Assembly: GCA_033064195.1 (NCBI GenBank)
Contig: JARBJD010000061.1
Location: forward strand, 124,001 to 188,000
Length of the DNA: 64,000 bases
From: Blattamonas nauphoetae
Lineage: Eukaryota; Preaxostyla; Oxymonadida
Direction of reading: 5' to 3'
Numbering within the stretch: position 1 is the stretch's first letter; every line of letters starts with the position of its first letter. Below, one piece after another: positions 44,966 to 55,611 of this stretch. A model generated the notes under the pieces. It was not told where the DNA came from. It ran no database searches and saw nothing but the letters and a program-made list of their open reading frames with translations. The translations under genes and the position numbers were made by a program.

Positions 44966-45322
44966 AGGGCACCATTTAATTGTATCTCTGTTCAGAAAAT
45001 CTTGTGTTCGTTTTGAAGAAGAGGAACCAACAATTTCGTGGCACATTGAGTGGATGAGCCTTCTTCCAGTCCTGTTGCACTCATTCCATCAGAATAATAC
45101 CAGAGATATCAGCAGTTCCATCAATCGATTCCATTGTTTTGTTATACAGAAGTCGCTTAGACAAGTTCCGTTGTTTTCTTCCTCTGAGACATTCAAATCG
45201 TTTCCTAAAGATTGCAATCAATCGAAGTGGTCATGAAACTGTCTGATTCATTGATAGGTTCACCACTATTCTCATCAGAATTTGTTTTTGGGTCAGATCA
45301 TTTCTCCTAAACCCAGACAATC
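44966..45322. other. Intergenic spacer
   Basis: Short region between ARM-B and the SPRY-like gene. It holds a GGGTCAG stretch near 45291 in the opposite orientation to the ARM-A motif. No gene was seen. Confidence 0.4.
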
Positions 45323-46052
45323 ATGGAGCATTACAGATCGATTACTCGGACAAATGATGAACTGATTCATTCGAAAGTTACTTTTCGAGACTCAGACCAA
45401 CCGAACAAAGGAAATGACTACCAAAAAACCCATTTTCAATCATTGAGGGATAGATGGGAAAAATTAAGCGGCGTAAATCCTTCAAATATGGTTGTCCCGA
45501 TTCGCTTCCCAAAAGTGGTGATTCCTAGGCTCGAAGATGTCATCTCAATTTTTGACGAGGAAAAGTTTGTGAAGGAAGGAGCAAGGATCACAAGTCTGAG
45601 ATATCAACACAAGTCGTGTTTCTCTCACGAGATCACAGGAGGAGTGTGGAAGTTGACTCTTCGATCCCCCAGTTTCATCAATACAAGTATCATTCTTTTG
45701 TTAGTTCATCTTTCCAGGTGTTGGTGTGGTTTTCTCGACATTGCACGATGACACCATGAAATATCTCCTTCAAAACTGTCCTGACACTTGGGTCTTTGAT
45801 TTGTTTCGTGGATATACTCATCAAAATGGAGAGAGGATGGCCTCAGGAAACAAAATGGTACGAGATGGCTCAGTTGTCACGATTGAATTGAACATGAACA
45901 GACACACCCTCGTTCTGTTTGTGGACGACAAGATGCAACCACACTCACTCCGCAACATCCCAAAGAAGGTCAGATTCGCCTTTTACCTTCCTGAATATGA
46001 CGCATCTGTTGAAATTTTGAATTTTCAAAAGATTTCCTCTCTAAACGCATAA
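45323..46052 (+). CDS. SPRY-like domain protein with N-terminal extension, two exons
   Basis: Starts MEHYRSITRTNDELIHSKV. A 31-nt intron (45687-45717, gtatca to tttccag) joins PSFINT to SVGVVFSTLHDD, giving 232 aa. The second half matches the SPRY layout: GVWKLTLRSP, GVGVVFSTL, GNKMVRDGSVVTIELNMNRH (strand then turn), TLVLFVDDKMQP and VRFAFYLPEYDASVEI. The first ~70 residues are charged and probably flexible. It is a distant relative of the SPRY-like gene at 15523-16070, which lacks the extension. Likely a protein-binding module; partner unknown. Confidence 0.75.
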
Positions 46053-46250
46053 ATCTCGTTCATCTCACCTTCAAAATCACTCAATTTCCAACTCGCCGAC
46101 GGTTTTTTGTTCAATCAACAAATCAGGTGAGTAAAGTCAGTCGGAGCTACCTGCATGAAGATAAAACGTGATTGATTCAACAAATACGAATCGAAACTTT
46201 GAGACAGATTACTGGGGAGTTCACTCTCTTTCTCAGGATAAATTTCTTCA

Positions 46251-46257
46251 CCCATAA
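46251..46257 (+). promoter_or_regulatory. Partial CTGACCCATAA motif before split ARM-A gene
   Basis: CCCATAA lies 29-35 nt before the ATG at 46286, in the same register as the full motif of other copies; the CTGA part has diverged. Confidence 0.4.
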
Positions 46258-47277
46258 CGATTGCGTCTCCTCCGAATCAGAAAGAATGACTGGTTTAGCA
46301 ACGAATCCATCACCCTCCACTGATTCTCCTTTCCCTTATATCTATTCGTGCTCTCTTTCATGGCCTCCAGACTGTTCTCCGTTCCTACATTGGGATGAAG
46401 ACCAAGAAGAATCTGAATATCAACAAGTAGTTGTCTTTCGATCTCTCGTTGCCACTCTGAAGTTCCAGCCGTCACTTGATGACTCTCTACAAGCTAAAGC
46501 GGTGAAATTTCTTGAATTTGTCGATCCGGACGGTATAGAAAGAGCAGATGCTTTTCTCCGCAGCTTTGGGCGAACTGTTGACGAATCATCGACAGACTTC
46601 GTGCAGTCCATTGTGGTGCTTATTTCTTCAACCAATCTGGCAATCATCAGCAAAACAATGAAGATGATCAATACTCTGTTCTATTGGTATTCAGCGAAAG
46701 TCCGCCTTTCCCTTGTCAAAGCTGATCTGATCCCTCAACTCGTCAACACTCTCCATCCACAGTCTTATTCGTTGACCGAAACTGACGATATCCACACTGG
46801 TCTGATGAGAATCATCTCAAGTTCTTTCTGGCTCACAACTCCATATGGCTTCACATGTATCGGAATTAAAGATCTCGATGAACAACAATCTGTTCATGAG
46901 ACGGTTTTCCAGCAAATTCTCGTTCCTTCGGAGAAGTATATTTGCCGTTTGTGCTTAAACCGCTTTTCGATCGTTGATGGTGAGCAATCCGAATATTTTC
47001 TGATGATTCTCGCCCGACTCCTCCGGATATGTCCATATTATCGGCCGACCATGAATTTTGTCGTTAGTATGCCTGTCTTTCTCACGATCTCGAGTTGTCT
47101 CTCATAGTACCCGGACAAACCCGGTATCTCCGATAAACCCGTTTCGTAACATCCACTTCATCTTTCTCCTCCCCTTCTGAGAACTGATCTGTCAACGTCG
47201 TAAGTAAATGTCAGGGTGAATTCTGGAATGTGAGGTGACTTCGTTCTGACTTTGTTGAACAGGTATGGGACTTTTGA

Positions 47278-47613
47278 ATGGAGGAAACCGCGGAGCAGCA
47301 GACGCCAGAAATACTTGCATTCCTGTTGCAGCCACACAGGAGAACCCGAAAGGCGAATGCTCCAACCACAGTGACTCTTGATGATGGTGAGATAATCAAT
47401 ATCAAGGACATCACATTGGAGGCAGAGGATACACTGACTGATGGACAAAAGCGGAGAGCAAGGAACAGGATACTCGTCGGAAGACCGATCCAAAGACAAG
47501 GTCGACCTTCTTTTCTGATTGGGGACGAAAATGACAGACTGCATCGCGAAATGATGGAGTTGATTGATTCTGGGTACAACCCAACCTATCAAGATATCTC
47601 CGAGATGGTATGA
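47278..47613 (+). CDS. N-terminal ORF of the DDE_1 transposase
   Basis: Starts MEETAEQQTPEILAFLLQPH, 111 aa. It includes the basic stretch RKANAPTTVTLDDGEI, then GRPIQRQGRPSFLIG and SGYNPTYQDISEM, which has the feel of the linker before the HTH/CENP-B-like part of pogo transposases. It stops at TGA 47611-47613, overlapping the ATG of the next ORF as ATGA. The two ORFs probably form one protein in the parent element, or are translated by re-initiation. Confidence 0.65.
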   Translation: MEETAEQQTPEILAFLLQPHRRTRKANAPTTVTLDDGEIINIKDITLEAEDTLTDGQKRRARNRILVGRPIQRQGRPSFLIGDENDRLHREMMELIDSGYNPTYQDISEMV

Positions 47614-48755
47614 GATTCAATTCCAATTTCACAGTCTTGAAGGCATTGGTCATTGCTCAGGCTCGCACATGTCTGAAAGCCACAAACTTGCACAAACCGA
47701 GCTCTGACTGGGCCAGAAAATGGTACAAACAGTTTCCTAATCTTCATGCCAAGAGACCAGAACCGATGGAAGAGGCGAGACGGCGAGCAAAATCGAGAGC
47801 TCATGTCCGACCTTTCTTTGAACAGCTTGCTCAACTCAAACGACAACATGATTACAGCCCATCTCTAATATTCAATGCTGACGAAACGAGCTTACTCACG
47901 ACAGAGAATATTACAGCGTTCAGAATCGGGTTGAAATCTCTCAAGAAGACCTTCGTCAACCCAGTGCACAAGATTTTCTCCTGCACACTCTTCTTCATCA
48001 CTTGTGCGGATGGGGAGACTTTCACGACCCATATCATACTTCCTGATCGACATTATTGCGAAGCCCTCCAGAATTATCTCCCTGTTCATTTTAAGCTGCA
48101 CATATCTGATCGCGGCTGGATGAACAAAGAAATCTTCGGTGATATCATCAAAGACCATCTCCTTTCCGATATCGCACAAAGAAAGAAAGATAAAGGTATC
48201 TCTGAAGAATCAAGGGCCCTACTTATTTTGGACGGTCACTCCAGTCGTCGGATTCCAGATTTGTGGCGGGATGTTGCCTTGCAAGGGCTCGACGTGCTCT
48301 GCCTCCCCGCTAACACTAGTAGCTTCCTCCAACCAAACGACTTGTATTCTAATGCAAATTTTAAAACAGAGATGAAAACGATGCCACCGTTCCCATCCAA
48401 GTCACTTCGCGACACAGCTCTGATCCCCTGGCTTTCAAAACTCGAAGGGAAAGTACAGCGAGCTTTGATCAAGGAGACTGTACAAAAATCGTTCCGAGAT
48501 ACTGGGATCGAACCCTTCGATAGCAATCTCATTCTGACTCCACTGCCAGAAGGGGCTCCTCCAATTGAAACTGGTGGATTCTCCCTCTCGTGTAAGGTTT
48601 TAGGCAACCAATCCGTCCAAGAAGCTTGGAGGAGACACATCAATGAACGTCTTCCAGCAAACAGGAGAGACAATGGCGTCGATGTTTGGGATGATGATTA
48701 TTCAGGAGACCCAATGGATGTTGTTTTTTTCCATCAAGCAATTACTCAGTGGTGA
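47610..48755 (+). CDS. DDE_1 superfamily transposase, catalytic part
   Basis: 381 aa in one frame. The DNA-binding side ends with SDWARKWYKQFPNLHAKRP, typical of the CENP-B-type helix-turn-helix of pogo/jerky proteins. The catalytic triad is visible: D91 in IFNADETSL, D208 in LLILDGHSSRR and D244 in LPANTSSFLQPND, with 35 residues between the second and third. This is the DDE_1 layout (LxxxDGHxSH and LPPNTxxLLQPxD in relatives). All three catalytic residues are present. A GGFSLSCKVLGNQSVQEAWR segment closes the domain. An acidic C-terminal region in another frame (48740-48945) may be the original tail. The +1 offset to the upstream ORF and this tail suggest the copy may no longer be fully functional. 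Confidence 0.85.
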   Translation: MRFNSNFTVLKALVIAQARTCLKATNLHKPSSDWARKWYKQFPNLHAKRPEPMEEARRRAKSRAHVRPFFEQLAQLKRQHDYSPSLIFNADETSLLTTENITAFRIGLKSLKKTFVNPVHKIFSCTLFFITCADGETFTTHIILPDRHYCEALQNYLPVHFKLHISDRGWMNKEIFGDIIKDHLLSDIAQRKKDKGISEESRALLILDGHSSRRIPDLWRDVALQGLDVLCLPANTSSFLQPNDLYSNANFKTEMKTMPPFPSKSLRDTALIPWLSKLEGKVQRALIKETVQKSFRDTGIEPFDSNLILTPLPEGAPPIETGGFSLSCKVLGNQSVQEAWRRHINERLPANRRDNGVDVWDDDYSGDPMDVVFFHQAITQW

Positions 48756-48945
48756 GGAGCTGATGCAAACAATGGAAGAATCGGATGAAAGCGATGCCGA
48801 ACTGGAGGAAGGAGCGCAGCACATCCAGAAACACAAACGACGACATAGTTCAAGGGACGATGAAGAGAACGAGCTCGAAGCACACAGAATAATCTCTCGC
48901 GCACCAGGGAAGAGACCAATAAAGCTCAGAACAAACTTCGACTAG
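48740..48945 (+). CDS. Acidic/basic tail in a shifted frame, probably the transposase C terminus
   Basis: Reads EELMQTMEESDESDAELEEG then KHKRRHSSRDDEENELEAHR and ends RPIKLRTNFD. Charged tails of this type are common after DDE_1 domains. It overlaps the end of the catalytic ORF in another frame, with no splice pair of the right phase found. Confidence 0.4.
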
Positions 48946-49380
48946 ATCTGACCCCTTCCATTTCATTTTCTTTATTTGAAAGATGATTGTAGTCTTCAAG
49001 AATGATTCAGAGAAACAAGCACGTGGAGTGGAAGGTTTAGCAGGGAGAAGAATTGACACAGGTGCATTAATGTCGATCGCTTTAACGGGTTTATCCGCTC
49101 TAACGGGTTTGTCCGGGTACTATCATTCTTCGAAGATGATGACCCGATCTGGCGTTTTATGTTTGAAATGGTCGATGTCCAGTGGGAGCGGAACAAACAA
49201 AGTGAAGATGAGCGACAGATGTGGAAGACAATAGAACGAATGTTGAGAATGGAGGGTATGGAAGGTGTGACGGAACAATGGCTACAAAACGAAAGAAAAG
49301 GACTCTACGGACGCCGTTTTGTTACCAAATCAATAGAATGGAACAACCTGCAGGACATGAACCTACCTCGACGTTGGTAG

Positions 49381-49650
49381 AAACAGACAAGAACCAGCGA
49401 TCATTTCGATCTGTTTCTGGCTTGCTTTAGACACCAAAACTGCTTATGTGTGATCTTTGTCGACTCTGGCTTCACCCCATGTTGTTTTAACCGGAACAAT
49501 TGAGATTCTCTGCCAGTCTCACTCGATGATCGCCACACTCTCCATCTCCATCACTCTCGCACTGCTCGTTTACGGAAGACATTGCATCGATGGATGGTGA
49601 TGATTGGTTGGAGTTTGTGTTTGCGTGATTGTTTTGTGATTGTTCTCTCA
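49381..49650 (+). repeat. R1 3' flank repeat, inverted-block copy
   Basis: Follows the stop of the split ARM-A gene, as other R1 copies follow their genes. Matches 19130-19408 in reverse orientation, including the AGACAAGAACCAGCGATCAT stretch and the GTTTGTGTTTGCGTGATTGT stretch. Confidence 0.65.
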
Positions 49651-51756
49651 ATCTGCTTCTTCACCCACACCAAGCAATCCATCGTCCCTCTCCCCTCGAT
49701 GGGAGATGAAGAGGGACTGCAAGCACTCACTTCGCAGTGACTCTCGATGCATTTCACAGTCGCTGCATGGCAGGGATCGGAAGCACACACAACCCGAATG
49801 CCCGATGCAGGCAGAACGGAAGCAGAAGACGACGAAATCGCTCCCACAATTGCATCGCGATCCAGTTGACATTTTTCGACTGATTGGACGCTGAACGAGC
49901 AACTCAGCTGCGAAGTGGCGAGGAGGAGCGAACACCTCGCAACGTCAGACCGGATCCACTCCACTCCTCTCCCCGATCCCCTCTCCAATGTTGGAGACAA
50001 CGAAACTCCGTCTCTCCGAAGGAAGCCATTGAACGAGTCTTGGAGAAGCAGAGAGAGATGGTTCTTCACTCTTGCATTGGAGGAGAGAAGGAGAAGATGC
50101 AGACTGCCCTGTTGTCAATCGAATCTTGGCAATCCACTCGGTCGATGGCACACTGCCCGCATCCCACCCTCCTTCCTCCACCGACTTTGGAGAGAGGCGA
50201 CACAAAGCGAAGAAGAACATCGATTCTTCTGGATTCTCCCGAGATGTTCTCGACATACAGAGAAAAGACTGAAAACTTTACATGGAAGTCTTCGATCGCT
50301 CACTGGAGAATTATTTGTGTGCGTTAATTCCGAGCGGACACGGTCTGATCACACGCACAACTTCCGACAACCGTCCGGACACATCACTCACCTCATCACC
50401 CCCACACTGCCCTGATCAGTCCACCCATTTCATTATTATCACTCCAACCTCTCTCCCATCAACTCCGTCCGCGTGCTGTGAAGGGAGGGAAGTGCGACTG
50501 AAGGACAGAACGGAAAACGGGACGATCTCTCCTCGACTCTGCCGTTCCAGAGAAATGTCTCGTTCTGACTGCCCTCTTCTGATCAGGACAAGTGGCGGAA
50601 TGATCAGATCGAATGAATCTGAAATGGAACAATCGCTCCTCTTCGCCAATCGCCATGTTCTCGGCATGCTGGTCACACTCCGGCGCTCACCTGCTTCCGG
50701 TCTCGCCGATCTCGAAGTCGCAGATCGATCTGAGGGCTCCGACTGGATCAGGTAGTGGTCTTTTGTGAACTGCCCATCTCAATTCCGCCTCTCCAACCGA
50801 CAGAATGAGAACACGATGGTGTCTGTGTGGGTGATTGGTTTTGTGAGAATCGACGGAGTGACGTTGACTTGTCGCTTCTCGTTTTGTGTTGTGCCTCGCT
50901 TGAGAACTGACACATTCCACGCTCGTCATCAACACTTCACCGTCCCCTCCTCTCCCACTCTCCGCCTCCTGTCTCGTCGTCTGCTCCGTCGACGCTCCCT
51001 TCTCTTTGTTCTCCGTGGCTGTCGACTCGCTCACTACACATGCGATCTGTTTGATCGTCGCTCGCTTTCCAACGAAGCAGATAAAAGATATCGAGCGATG
51101 GATCTTCGCTCTCGTCCCATCTATTGCAGTCAGAGCGCACTGCAAACCGCATCTCGAGAGGCCTTTTCTTTTCCGAATGTGACGAGAATGAGCACTTGGA
51201 CTTCAACCTCACTCGACCCAACATCGTCCCATTCTCTTTCGTCGGTCTCTCCGCCGCGTCGTCCGTCGCTCTCGCTGTGCTCTGACTTGCCGCTCAGCCT
51301 GCCCATGCTGGACATACTGTGGTTGTTTTTGCTGTTGTTGGATAACAGCGTTTGGTCGCATAGCACTCTCCGTGGTGTTGGAATGAATGTGGATGAGCCT
51401 TGTGATGAAAGACGGTCTTGCTCTTCATTTCTCCACTCCTCCATCCGCACTTCCGCCTCTGTAACACTCAATCCCTCGTCGCTCACACACTGCGATGGTC
51501 TTCAGTTGCCCTCTGTGCTCGTTTCTTCGTCCGAACCACTTCTTGTTGAAAGAACGATGAGACGGTTGGAGAAGAAGGGAGGGCAACAGTCTTCTCATTG
51601 TGTCGTTGCTCGGAATGACTTCTTATCGTCAACTGCTCGTTCTCCGTCCTACCTTCCTCTTGATTTCATTTGTTCTGCTCATCCTGATTTTCTGTTTGTT
51701 TCTTCCTCTTGGACGATCATGTCATCTCAATATCATTGTTTCACCCATTCTTCTAT
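49651..51756. pseudogene. Decayed coding sequence, family not recognised
   Basis: GC-richer than true spacers, with many overlapping open fragments on both strands and no consistent frame. Plus-strand stretches include PKEAIERVLEKQREMVLHSC (about 50.0 kb) and REMSRSDCPLLIRTSGGMIR with ESEMEQSLLFANRHVLGML (about 50.6 kb). On the minus strand VTEAEVRMEEWRNEEQDRLS (about 51.45 kb) has coding composition. I could not connect these to a domain or splice them together, so they are treated as remnants of one or more genes. Confidence 0.35.
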
Positions 51757-51767
51757 CTGACCCATAA
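51757..51767 (+). promoter_or_regulatory. CTGACCCATAA motif before ARM-A gene
   Basis: Exact motif, 30-40 nt upstream of the ATG at 51797. Confidence 0.55.
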
Positions 51768-51796
51768 CGAGTGATTCTTATCAGAACGCTGGGGGA

Positions 51797-52870
51797 ATGG
51801 GAGCTGTAAAATCGAAGATGAACTCCTCCACTGGATCTCCTTGCCCAAATACCTCTTTCCACTGTGTTTCAACCTCTCTAGACTGTTCTGCTTTCATGAA
51901 TTGGAGCGAAAAGAAAAGAAAATCTAAGCAGGAAAATTCCGTTGTCTTTCGGTCTCTTGTTGCCACGTTGAAGTTGCAGCCTGCACTTGATGACTCTCTG
52001 GAAGAGAAGGCCGTGAGATTTCTCGAATCTGTGTCTACAAGAGCTCGATCATCAGCAGATGCTTTTCTTAGCAACTTTGCACCAATCTTCGATGAATCTT
52101 TAAGAATATTCATCCAGTCCATTGTAGTACTCGTTTCTTCACCCAGTCAGACGATCATCGCATCAACAATGGAGATGCTCGTTTTTCTGATCCATTTCAG
52201 TTCAGCACTAGTCCGACTTGCGCTCGTTAAAGCTGGACTGATCCCTCAACTCATGACCACTCTGAATCCTCTGTCTCTTTCATTCGATGAAGCAGTCGAT
52301 ATCCACACTGATCTCATGTCAAACATCATCGGAACTGTCTGGCTCGCAACTCCGGATGGTCTCACACGACTTGAAATTGAAGATCGAAATGAACAACAAG
52401 CTATTCACGAGACTGTTTTAAAGCAAATTGTTGTCCCATCAGAGAAGTACATTAGCCATTTATGCTTGAACCGATTTTCGATCGTCGACAGACGCCAATC
52501 CGATAATCTCATGGACCTCCTCACCAAATTCCTCCGAATAAGTCCGTATTATCAACCCACACTGGATTTCGTTCTTCGTATGCCTGTCATTCTCACGATC
52601 CCCAGTTGTCTGACATTCTTCGAAAATGATTACACGATCTGGAGTTTTCTGGATGAAATGGTCGATGTCCAGCGGGAATGGAATAAAACAAGGGGAGAAA
52701 ATCAGCGAATGTGGAAGACAGTGAATCTCATGTTGAGAATGGAGGGCATCGAAGATGCGAAGGAGGCAAAGCTTCCAAACGGCCGAAACACAATGTCAGG
52801 ACTATATATTGTTGACACTTTGATAGAATTGTTGAACTACCATGGCCTGAACATTCAAAGAATTTGGTAG
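51797..52870 (+). CDS. ARM-A family protein, complete
   Basis: Single-exon 357-aa protein starting MGAVKSKMNSSTGSPCPNTS, an N terminus unlike the MSxIDEKAD type but of the same length. All core blocks are present: LDCSAFMNWSEKKRKS, VVFRSLVATLKLQPALDDSL, EKAVRFLESV, VRLALVKAGLIPQLMTTLNP, EDRNEQQAIHETVLKQIVVP, LCLNRFSIVDRRQS, SPYYQPTLDFVLRMPVILTI and LMLRMEGIEDAKEAKL. The end (NYHGLNIQRIW) has drifted from the usual WNNLQGMNLPxLW. The initial MGxxxSK could in principle be an N-myristoylation signal (MG at the start, small and basic residues following); this is a pattern only. Confidence 0.87.
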   Translation: MGAVKSKMNSSTGSPCPNTSFHCVSTSLDCSAFMNWSEKKRKSKQENSVVFRSLVATLKLQPALDDSLEEKAVRFLESVSTRARSSADAFLSNFAPIFDESLRIFIQSIVVLVSSPSQTIIASTMEMLVFLIHFSSALVRLALVKAGLIPQLMTTLNPLSLSFDEAVDIHTDLMSNIIGTVWLATPDGLTRLEIEDRNEQQAIHETVLKQIVVPSEKYISHLCLNRFSIVDRRQSDNLMDLLTKFLRISPYYQPTLDFVLRMPVILTIPSCLTFFENDYTIWSFLDEMVDVQREWNKTRGENQRMWKTVNLMLRMEGIEDAKEAKLPNGRNTMSGLYIVDTLIELLNYHGLNIQRIW

Positions 52871-54164
52871 GAACAGACAAGCACCAGCAACCATTTCGAA
52901 CTGTTTCTGACTTCTTTTGGTCAACTAACCCTCTTTATGACTCATCTTGATTTGTTCCGGCATCACATCATGGTTTGCCAGCACGATTCAATTGCTTTGC
53001 CAGTCTCCGTCCATCGTCCCCACACTCTCCCTCCCAACTCTCACTCTGCTCCCGATTCGGTCGAATCAGTTCTTTCCCTCCCACCCCTCGTTTGTGTTTG
53101 TGTTTTGCGCGTCATTCTCGAAGTGTGGATCAACAGCACAATCCAACACGTTGTTTTTGATGTTTCTCCACAACACTGTCAGGATTAGTCAAGAACCTCG
53201 CCTGAACAATGAAGAACCAACCCAATCCGAGCAGATCCTTCTTCGAACGATGAGGAAGGCAGGATTTGACGAACACCCTCGAAACAAGACAACCAACAAG
53301 CAGCATCTGACAATGTTGCCAATTTGCGTCTGCTCTCAATCTCTCAGTCGATGTTCCGCAGCCATTCCGCCCCTCACACAGATCACGTTCGATCTCTCCG
53401 GGTGAGTGGACCGCGGGGCAGTTCCTGGTCACTTGAGAATGATCTCCCTCGTCCCCACCCAACATCAACTCTCCCCTCCAACTCCATCGACGGTGTTCCC
53501 ACACCCCGGATGTCCCACCGCAGTGTCTCGGAGTTTCGGGGATTGTGAGTGTTGGTCGGAAGGAGCGACGACAACTGCTCTTGACCGACGTCCGTTCCTC
53601 TGTCCGACAAACGACTCGTGGGATCCGCACACAGACACTGCGTTGAAGTCCCACCAACCAGCGAAGACAAGTGACTCTGCGAACACGTTGGGAGTCTGTT
53701 CATGTTTGGTGGACGCAGTGTTGATTCGATCCGCAATTTGGACAAACACCATCGACAGTGACAACAAGGAGTGTACCCTTCTCCTCATCTACGCGGGTCT
53801 CAACGAGACCGACCAGTCCATCCCGACATTCAACAGAATCATCCTCGCTTCGGAGAGTCGCCCGACCAGAACTGCATCATCACCTCTCACTTCTCCTTCT
53901 CAGCCTCTTCTGTCCCTCACAACGACAGTGCAAGCAGCGAAGGCATTGTCACCGTGGGCAAGTTGGATGGGGACGAGCTTTGGTCGTTCTGGACGTCTTG
54001 GAAAGTGTCTGAACTCGCTCTCAACTCGTCACATAGCAAACCCGTGGTGCAACAAGCGAGTGGACGGATTTGAAGTTGGAGTGTGGCTCTTTTGGGGAGG
54101 GGGTGCTCTTGTTTGGAGGAGGCGTGTTAGAAAGGGGTTGCCTGGCATCGCCTCATGGTGCGGT
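52871..54164. pseudogene. Decayed coding sequence downstream of the ARM-A gene
   Basis: The first ~130 bp resemble a diverged R1 repeat. From about 53150 to 54010 the plus strand carries open fragments such as ANTLGVCSCLVDAVLIRSAI and DNKECTLLLIYAGLNETDQS in one frame and others in shifted frames. No domain was recognised. Its composition and similarity in style to the 49.6-51.7 kb stretch suggest decayed genes. Confidence 0.35.
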
Positions 54165-54350
54165 TTGCGGGAACGATTGGGTTTCTCTCTCACCAGTCTC
54201 GCTGGATGATCGCCACCATCTCCTTCGCCACCTCTCTCGCGCTGTTCCTTTGTGGAAGACAATTCGTCGATCGATGGATGGATGTTGACGATTGGTGGGA
54301 GTTTGTGTCTGCGTGATTGTTTTGTGATTGCTCTCTGAAATGAAGCTCTC
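54165..54350 (+). repeat. R1 repeat, solitary copy
   Basis: Matches the R1 repeat (GGTTTCTCTCTCACCAGTCTC to GTTTGTGTCTGCGTGATTGT) but without an ARM-A gene next to it, so an ARM-A gene may have been lost here. Confidence 0.6.
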
Positions 54351-55360
54351 TTGATTCGTCGCGTCATGAGACTTGGTGAAGTGATCTGGACCAGGCAAGA
54401 ACCAGCGAAGACTCGAACACAACAAAACCTCTCCCATTGATGATCCAGGCATCCACATCGAAGCTGTTTGTCTCCTTTCTTCCCAAACTCATCAGAATCA
54501 GTCCACTTCACCAGCCATCTCTCATTTTGATTTGTGCACTGACCATCATTCTCCCTTTCTCGAACCATATCTCGAGTTCAGTATCTCAGATATCAATTCC
54601 AGTTCATATTTTTGCACCTTTGTGATGTTGCAGGGAAATAACATGAATTATGCAAGTCAGTGAAGATCCTTCTGCGGCAGATGGGAATTGTCGTGTCAGA
54701 AGGCACACTCACATGAAGTCTCGTGGACGATACCGACAGCGGTTGGGGAAGAACAGAAGCTGAACACTGGATTGGTGTGACCAGCTTGTTCAGAATGAAT
54801 GTTGGGCAGTCGGGCCTGACGAAGACGATGGACAGCGATGAGCCGAAATCAGAACACTTCTGATCGCAGCGCATGTCTCCTCTCTGACGCAATGTTTTGA
54901 TTTCGCACTCCCACCACTCTCTCCCTCTTCTCTCCATCCATCCTCTCTCATCACCCACTCCAACTACCAGTCAATCCACGCATCACAATCGACGACCGCC
55001 CCTCGCCCAACTTGACTCGCTCTCCGCTGCCCAACCGATCCTCCATCGAGCGACTGCGAGGGACGTGATCACTTCGACACTGAACAATGATGAGATGTGG
55101 CTGTGAAGGGAAGATGAAGGTGTGTCTGAATGGTGAGCGTGCGAGTGAGACGAAAAGTGGTGTCGAACGAACACAGCGAGCAGAGATGACGATGGCATCT
55201 GGCTCTTCTTTCCGCATCGCCCCACGATCTTTTGTCAGCCGTGCTTGGGGAGGGTGGTGGGTGGCGATGAAGTCTGGTTGTCTCCTCTGCCTGATGTTCA
55301 CATTGTCTTTCCAGTTTGGATGAACATACCCAATTCGGCCGAATGAATCTTTTCTGATTG
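54351..55360 (+). pseudogene. Inverted counterpart of the 21.7-22.3 kb relic
   Basis: Blocks at 54360-54600 and 54890-55150 correspond in reverse order and orientation to 22100-22330 and 21690-22000. Shared peptide pieces include ARDVITSTLNNDEM and KMKVCLNGERASE. Frames are broken in both copies. The parent family is unknown. Confidence 0.5.
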
Positions 55361-55600
55361 TTGTGCACGCTCACTCACGACGTCAGCCATTCACAGGGAA
55401 CTCAGGACTCTCTTCTTCTGCATTTCTGAATCGGCATCTTGGTTTCTTTGTTGTTCTACGACGAAATGATGTCATATTTCTTTTCTCCTCGCTCAAAGAA
55501 TTACTTTTCATCCATGAATTATGTCGGACTTCGTTGGTTGGTGTTTTCTCTTCCTTTTGGACAACACTTTCACCTCAGTCTTTTTCTTAGGCACTTTATT

Positions 55601-55611
55601 CTGACCCATAA
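55601..55611 (+). promoter_or_regulatory. CTGACCCATAA motif before ARM-A gene
   Basis: Exact motif, 29-39 nt upstream of the ATG at 55640. The preceding ~170 bp are also conserved with the 5' flanks of the genes at 20482 and 24938. Confidence 0.55.

Larger units (their letters stand above)
47105..49122. mobile_element. DDE_1 (pogo/jerky-like) DNA transposon, 2018 bp, TSD TCA
   Basis: The left end is TAGTACCCGGACAAACCCG; the right end read inward is TAGTACCCGGACAAACCCG followed by TTAGAGCGG. Each end has a second internal ataaaccc unit. TCA flanks both ends (47102-47104 and 49123-49125). It carries a transposase (47278-48755) and a further open stretch to about 48945. A 476-bp relative without coding capacity lies at 24069-24544. 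The 3-bp duplication is unusual for a DDE_1 element and is supported by the in-frame repair of the host gene. Confidence 0.9.
46286..49380 (+). pseudogene. ARM-A family gene split by a 2-kb DDE_1 transposon
   Basis: The 5' part runs from the ATG at 46286 (MTGLATNPSPSTDSPFPYIY) to FLTISSCLS at 47104. The 3' part resumes after the element at 49123 with FFEDDDPIWRFMFEMVDVQW and ends NNLQDMNLPRRW at 49380. Removing the element 47105-49122 and one TCA gives SCLSFFEDDD in frame, matching SCLTFFENDY in paralogues. The coding sequence therefore looks intact apart from the insertion. The gene has an N terminus different from the MSxIDEKAD type, and only the CCCATAA part of the upstream motif is kept. 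Confidence 0.85.

Noticed and set aside
47102-49125. TA target duplication (as for Tc1/mariner and pogo) for the DDE_1 element
   Set aside because: TA does flank an inner version of the ends, but excision on that basis leaves the host ARM-A gene out of frame, while a 3-bp TCA duplication restores it exactly. The copies at 24.07 and 20.66 kb give the same answer.
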